From Bacteriovorax sp. (GTDB lineage: Bacteria; Bdellovibrionota; Bacteriovoracia; Bacteriovoracales; Bacteriovoracaceae), in assembly GCA_014377485.1 (NCBI GenBank), contig JACMPM010000083.1, forward strand, positions 1-36,948: a stretch of DNA of 36,948 bases, in the 5' to 3' direction. This document shows, one piece after another, positions 33,940-36,948 of the stretch; the first letter of the stretch is position 1, and each line of letters begins with the position of its first letter. The notes beneath the pieces are model-generated. The model was not told the origin of the DNA. It saw only the letters and a program-made list of their open reading frames with translations, and searched no databases. The position numbers and the translations under genes are program-made.

Positions 33940-34230
33940 TAAAAGAAGTAAGAACCTCCCTCGGGAGTCTATTATATTAAAGCCCGGAGTAACCTCCCGG
34001 ACTTTTTTTTGGTCAAAATTCAAGGATTGCAAATAATTTTGAAAAGATGGTAGAATTTAAAAACTGGTGGGTGTTGAAAATGAAACTTGCAGGGATCGCT
34101 TCTTTCACCCACCAGAAAAATCCCCACATTCATGAGCATTTTCCTAGTGAGTTATCACAAGCAAATCTTTGATTACATTTTTAATTTAGAATTTTAGAAA
34201 GATATTTCAAAAATAATAAAATTATTTGAG
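33932..34230. repeat. Direct repeat, copy 1 (tRNA-His 3' end plus about 290 bp)
   Basis: Begins within the tRNA acceptor (CCACCCCAT at 33932-33940) and matches 35188-35483 almost throughout, roughly nine bases in ten by eye. It contains a terminator and an inverted repeat, CTGGTGGGTG / CACCCACCAG (34064-34073 and 34106-34115), whose left arm repeats TGGTGGGTGT of the tRNA 5' end. It ends at the 3' tail of the membrane-protein gene. No CDS lies in 33940-34221. Confidence 0.88.
33980..34010 (+). terminator. Terminator after tRNA-His
   Basis: AGCCCGGAG / CTCCCGGACT stem (33981-33989 with 33994-34003, one bulged C, one mismatch) followed by T8. The CGGGAG at 33962-33967 could instead pair with CTCCCG at 33994-33999, an alternative fold that would undo the terminator. 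Both possibilities are kept in the second repeat copy. Confidence 0.82.
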
Positions 34231-35007
34231 TTTATTTTCTTTGATTTCAGCCCCTAAAGTTTCGGAAGCAATTTTTCTATTTATTGGATTTTTAAAATAT
34301 TTTGGTGTGTATGCAAGTCGAAAAATCACAACTGCTTTTTTAAAATTATCTTGCTCAATGGATTTTCTAACAACCATCACTCCAATCGATAAGTTCATGA
34401 GAATCAAAATGAACGAAGATGTTCTAACAAAGTCATATTTTTGCGTGTTTCTAATCTTTGTAGAAATATAAAAAAAGAAGACTAACCCTATTATTAATTC
34501 CCCTAAGGTTGTGCCTATCAGTAGTAATAACGCACTCCAGGCTAAAGAAGCTAGCTTTACACACTTAACTCCACAGTAAGTACTTGCATAAAACTCAGGT
34601 TTTAAATAACCTGGAAATATATAACCTTTGTATTCAATACAAATTACACCAAAAATAAAACTAAACAATATGGCCCATAAAACTGGAGATTGTAAGGAGA
34701 AGCAAAAACTTAAAAATTCTTTAAAAAAAGCAGAACTCTTATATTCTCCCTTGTTCTCTATTTTAATATCTCCAAAAATTTGTTCATCGATATTTCCCCC
34801 ATAAGAAAAATATCCATCAAAATAATGGGTCTTGTAATAAATCAAATAAAACAAAGAATCTAACGAATACTTCTCTACCGAAATAATTTCACCTTTATTA
34901 AAAACAAGTTCTTTTTTTTTCAAAAAATCTGAAATTTTATAAAATGGAATTTTTCTAAAATAATCCCAAGCTTCCGAATAGTTTTTAGGTTTAAATACAT
35001 AATTCAT
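34222..35007 (-). CDS. Small membrane protein of unknown function
   Basis: 261 residues from ATG 35007, which has GGGAG 8 bases before it; a GTG 15 bases upstream with AAGG is a reasonable alternative. The N-terminal 110 residues are soluble and rich in aromatics and Lys. They are followed by three or four transmembrane segments (FSLQSPVLWAILFSFIFGVICI, LASLAWSALLLLIGTT leading to LGELIIGLVFFFYI, and SFILILMNLSIGVMVV) and a charged tail. No family recognised. It lies between the two copies of a direct repeat, and a relic of a related tail follows the second copy, so it seems to belong to a small expanding and decaying local gene family. Confidence 0.7.
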   Translation of the reverse strand: MNYVFKPKNYSEAWDYFRKIPFYKISDFLKKKELVFNKGEIISVEKYSLDSLFYLIYYKTHYFDGYFSYGGNIDEQIFGDIKIENKGEYKSSAFFKEFLSFCFSLQSPVLWAILFSFIFGVICIEYKGYIFPGYLKPEFYASTYCGVKCVKLASLAWSALLLLIGTTLGELIIGLVFFFYISTKIRNTQKYDFVRTSSFILILMNLSIGVMVVRKSIEQDNFKKAVVIFRLAYTPKYFKNPINRKIASETLGAEIKENKLK

Positions 35008-35187
35008 TATGAAATCTCCCACTTATTCCTTTCGGTACAAATCTAAATAAAATCAAGTTTCCTGTAATTAGATGTATGAAAAACTTGAATCAATATTTCA
35101 GAAAATTACCGAAATTCCGGTTAGATAGCGCTCAACAGGGCGTGATACTTGACCGCTTTTGTACATGATTGTCCTTACAAGTGAATG

Positions 35188-35483
35188 CCACCCCATAAAA
35201 GAAGTAAGAACCTCCCTCGGGAGTCTATTATATTAAAGCTCGGAGTAACCTCCCGGGCTTTTTTTGGTCAAAATTCTGGAATTGCATTTAATTTTGAAAA
35301 GATGGTGGAATTTAATAACTGGAGGGCGTTGAAAATGAAACTTGCAAGGATCGCTTCTTTTGCCACCAGAAAAAGTCCCACGTTCATGAGAATTTTCTAA
35401 TGAGCTATCACAAGCGAATCTTTGATTACATTTTAAATCTAGAATTTTAGAAAGAATTTCAAGAATGGAATTCATTTTTTGAG
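35188..35483. repeat. Direct repeat, copy 2
   Basis: Starts CCACCCCAT like the tRNA-His 3' end but has no tRNA body before it. It contains a second copy of the terminator and a weaker inverted repeat. It lies 1,256 bp after copy 1 and ends just before the relic of a paralogous membrane protein. The preceding 35023-35187 holds no feature that I can see. Confidence 0.85.
35236..35265 (+). terminator. Duplicated terminator without a tRNA
   Basis: AGCTCGGAG / CTCCCGGGCT followed by T7. Differences from the tRNA-His terminator change paired bases (C to T opposite G, A to G opposite C) and leave the stem as stable or better, so pairing is kept. Confidence 0.7.
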
Positions 35484-35484
35484 C

Positions 35485-35619
35485 TCATTTTTTAAAAAAC
35501 TTTAGAGCTTTTATTTCTGAGGCTATATTACGATTATTTGTATTTTTGAAATATTCTGGATGATAAACAATTCGGCTAATTAATTCAAATTTTGGATCCA
35601 GTATTTTATCAATAATCTT
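35485..35619 (-). pseudogene. 3' relic of a paralogue of the small membrane protein
   Basis: On the minus strand, about 44 codons (IIDKILDPKFELISRIVYH then PEYFKNTNNRNIASE) match the C-terminal tail of the intact gene (FRLAYTPKYFKNPINRKIASE). A TGA stop immediately upstream and no start show that the rest is gone. Similarity is moderate, so it is a paralogue and not a recent copy. Confidence 0.7.
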
Positions 35620-35707
35620 TCATTTCAATTTACAGAATTTAAAATCTCGTAAAACATTTATTCTATTGCGAAAGAACAACCTGTTTGTAAATCTGTATAA
35701 GCAAAAG

Positions 35708-35736
35708 TTGAAACTTTAAAGAAGTACTTCTACAAA
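35708..35736 (+). promoter_or_regulatory. Promoter with palindromic spacer before the haem-motif porin
   Basis: TTGAAA (35708-35713), 17-bp spacer, TACAAA (35731-35736). The spacer and -10 start contain the perfect palindrome AGAAGTACTTCT (35720-35731), which could be an operator. GAGG precedes the ATG at 35762. The rest of 35620-35761 shows nothing else I can name. Confidence 0.5.
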
Positions 35737-35761
35737 CACAGTGATTATAAATGAGGTTCAA

Positions 35762-36853
35762 ATGAAAAATTGGTTCATATTTTTTTTATTTTTAGTAAGC
35801 TATGCATACACCACTAAAGCATTCGCCTATCCAGAAATGATTAGACAAAATTATGTGAACTGTCTGGCCTGCCACGAGTCTCCATCTGGAGGAGGACTTT
35901 TAACACCTTATGGTAGAGGCCTTTCAGCAGAATTACTTAGTACCTGGGGAGGAGCTAATGAAGCCAAGCCTTTCTATGGAGCTTTTGATCATCCATTCTT
36001 GAAGAATTGGTTTAATGTAGGTGGTGATCTTAGGGCCGTACAATTTCATACTAAAAACTCTCAAGGCAGCGAAGATAAATTTATTAGAATGCAAACTGGC
36101 ATTGAGACTTCGCTAAAATATATGAAAGTAAAATTTGTTTCTTTTTTTGGAAAACAAGAAGTAGACAATATGGTAAGAGGTAAATTCCTTAGATTTTTTT
36201 TACAATACCAAGCAATGGATGAACTTACTGTTAGAGCTGGAAGATTCATCCCAAACTTTGGTATCAATATAGCAGAACATATCCTAGCAACCAGAAGAGG
36301 ATTAGGCTTTGATGAAGGTACTGAGCGTAATCAGGTCGAAGCAATGTGGAGTGGTGAGAACTGGAATACGTCTGTCTCTTTTTCTAAACAAGTTAAATCT
36401 GATGAAAACCCTAAGACTGAAAAAGCTGGTAATATACAACTGAATTATAGTTTTTTAGATTCTTATCGAGTTGGCGGAGATTTGTGGGTAGGAAATCTAG
36501 AAGGCCAAGGCAGACAAATAGTAGGTGCCCATGCACTTTTAGGATTTACTAAAAAGTTTTACTATTTAACAGAATTTGATTTTCAAAAAGATTTTGAAAA
36601 AAAGAAAGGCCTCTTCCATTTTAGTAAACTTGGCTATGAATTTTTCAAAGGCTTCCATGGCATTATTTTAGAGGACTATCAAAAAGAAGATTTTAAAGAC
36701 AGCTTGACCTTGGCAAATTCCTTCGGTGCGGGACTAGAATGGTACCCTAGACCCCACTTTGAATTTGAAGGTGTTTGGTCGAAAAAAAGAGTGGCGATTC
36801 AATCGGATAAGTACTCTGACTATGCTTATTTAATGATGCATTATTATTTTTAA
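35762..36853 (+). CDS. Outer-membrane porin-like protein with CxxCH haem motif
   Basis: 363 residues from ATG 35762 (GAGG 6 bases before); a GTG 21 bases up is less likely. Signal peptide MKNWFIFFLFLVSYAYTTKAFA, cut before YPEM. The mature N-terminus has one c-type haem site, NCLACH (C34, C37, His38), then SPSGGGLLTPYGRGLS. The rest is a run of alternating amphipathic strands with turns (GGDLRAVQFHT, FIRMQTGIETSLKY, LTVRAGRFIPNFGINIAEH, VGGDLWVGNLEGQGRQIVGAH), ending in MMHYYF, a terminal Phe as used by the Bam machine. So a beta-barrel with a short haem plug, as in some electron-transfer porins. Electron partner and substrate are not known. Confidence 0.82.
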   Translation: MKNWFIFFLFLVSYAYTTKAFAYPEMIRQNYVNCLACHESPSGGGLLTPYGRGLSAELLSTWGGANEAKPFYGAFDHPFLKNWFNVGGDLRAVQFHTKNSQGSEDKFIRMQTGIETSLKYMKVKFVSFFGKQEVDNMVRGKFLRFFLQYQAMDELTVRAGRFIPNFGINIAEHILATRRGLGFDEGTERNQVEAMWSGENWNTSVSFSKQVKSDENPKTEKAGNIQLNYSFLDSYRVGGDLWVGNLEGQGRQIVGAHALLGFTKKFYYLTEFDFQKDFEKKKGLFHFSKLGYEFFKGFHGIILEDYQKEDFKDSLTLANSFGAGLEWYPRPHFEFEGVWSKKRVAIQSDKYSDYAYLMMHYYF

Positions 36854-36860
36854 AGTAACA

Positions 36861-36898
36861 AAAAGTGAGGAATGCCTTAAGAAAAAACATTCCTCACT
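36861..36898. terminator. Hairpin terminator between the porin and the right-edge gene
   Basis: AGTGAGGAATG / CATTCCTCACT (36864-36874 with 36888-36898) is a perfect 11-bp stem. It has a U-rich tail on the minus strand and a weaker one on the plus strand, so it suits a bidirectional terminator for two convergent genes. Confidence 0.82.
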
Positions 36899-36912
36899 CT
36901 GTATTTAAACTA

Positions 36913-36948
36913 TTATCTGAATTGAGCCGCAATTCTGTCTAAGATTGA
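36913..36948 (-). CDS. Probable 3' end of a minus-strand gene (cut by window edge)
   Basis: Eleven codons (SILDRIAAQFR) and a TAA stop at 36915-36913 lie directly before the terminator hairpin, as expected for a gene tail. Too short to identify. Confidence 0.4.
   Translation of the reverse strand, partial: SILDRIAAQFR

Noticed and set aside
33830-34036. A 68-codon frame across tRNA-His
   Set aside because: It is the tRNA and terminator sequence; no coding character.
35185-35400. A 71-codon frame in repeat copy 2
   Set aside because: It shares its sequence with the non-coding repeat after tRNA-His and is interrupted differently in copy 1.
1-36948. CRISPR arrays, integrons, prophage genes
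   Set aside because: No regularly spaced short repeats, integrase, or phage structural genes were seen on either strand.

Overview
The window is 36.9 kb of AT-rich DNA from a Gram-negative bacterium: it has several lipoproteins, periplasmic proteins with Sec signals, a secretin-domain protein, and a beta-barrel protein ending in Phe. Low GC, many lineage-specific secreted proteins and the gene mix (PrkA, SUMF1-like and FecR-like proteins, plasmid-type ParAB) make me think of Bdellovibrionota, perhaps the Bacteriovorax/Peredibacter side. That placement is an inference; there is no rRNA or other marker gene here to prove it.

Layout. 1-3.1 kb: the 3' two thirds of selO, then the tail of a DUF4143-type ATPase next to a decayed IS91-family element. 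3.2-7.1 kb: a FecR-domain protein, two small secreted proteins, glutamate dehydrogenase and another secreted protein, all on the minus strand. 7.2-8.9 kb: parA-parB. 9-12.4 kb: a phytase-like esterase lipoprotein, mscL, a free-standing secretin N-domain protein and an unknown secreted protein. 12.4-15.9 kb: a structured leader RNA, then rhodanese, nadA, a cysteine desulfurase and a lipoprotein. The first three form a logical NAD/Fe-S unit, with the desulfurase and rhodanese handling sulfur for the Fe-S enzyme quinolinate synthase. 15.8-17.9 kb: a Cys-rich lipoprotein and a SUMF1-like membrane protein. 18-22.3 kb: prkA, an RluA-type pseudouridine synthase and an amidinotransferase-fold enzyme in one plus-strand operon.

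22.3-29.3 kb is the most unusual part: a divergent cluster that looks biosynthetic. A four-gene minus-strand operon encodes a B12-binding radical SAM protein fused to a methyltransferase, a sulfotransferase, a degenerate rubrerythrin-like protein, and a fusion of an intact GyrB-type GHKL ATPase/transducer to a second methyltransferase of the same type. A second, divergent sulfotransferase lies on the plus strand. The product is unknown. The fused GyrB module lacks TOPRIM and could be a target mimic or self-resistance device, or an ATP-driven clamp.

29.4-33.7 kb: a secreted dual-specificity phosphatase; a merR-arsI-arsC-acr3 arsenic operon behind a classical MerR-type promoter (20-bp spacer with a palindrome) and apparently leaderless; then a HAD phosphatase and an outer-surface protein. 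33.8-35.7 kb: tRNA-His with its promoter and terminator, followed by about 300 bp of repeat that recurs 1,256 bp downstream, beginning with the last bases of the tRNA. A small membrane protein lies between the copies and a relic of its paralogue lies behind the second copy. 35.8-36.9 kb: a porin-like protein with a CxxCH haem motif, a terminator hairpin, and probably the tail of a minus-strand gene running off the right edge.
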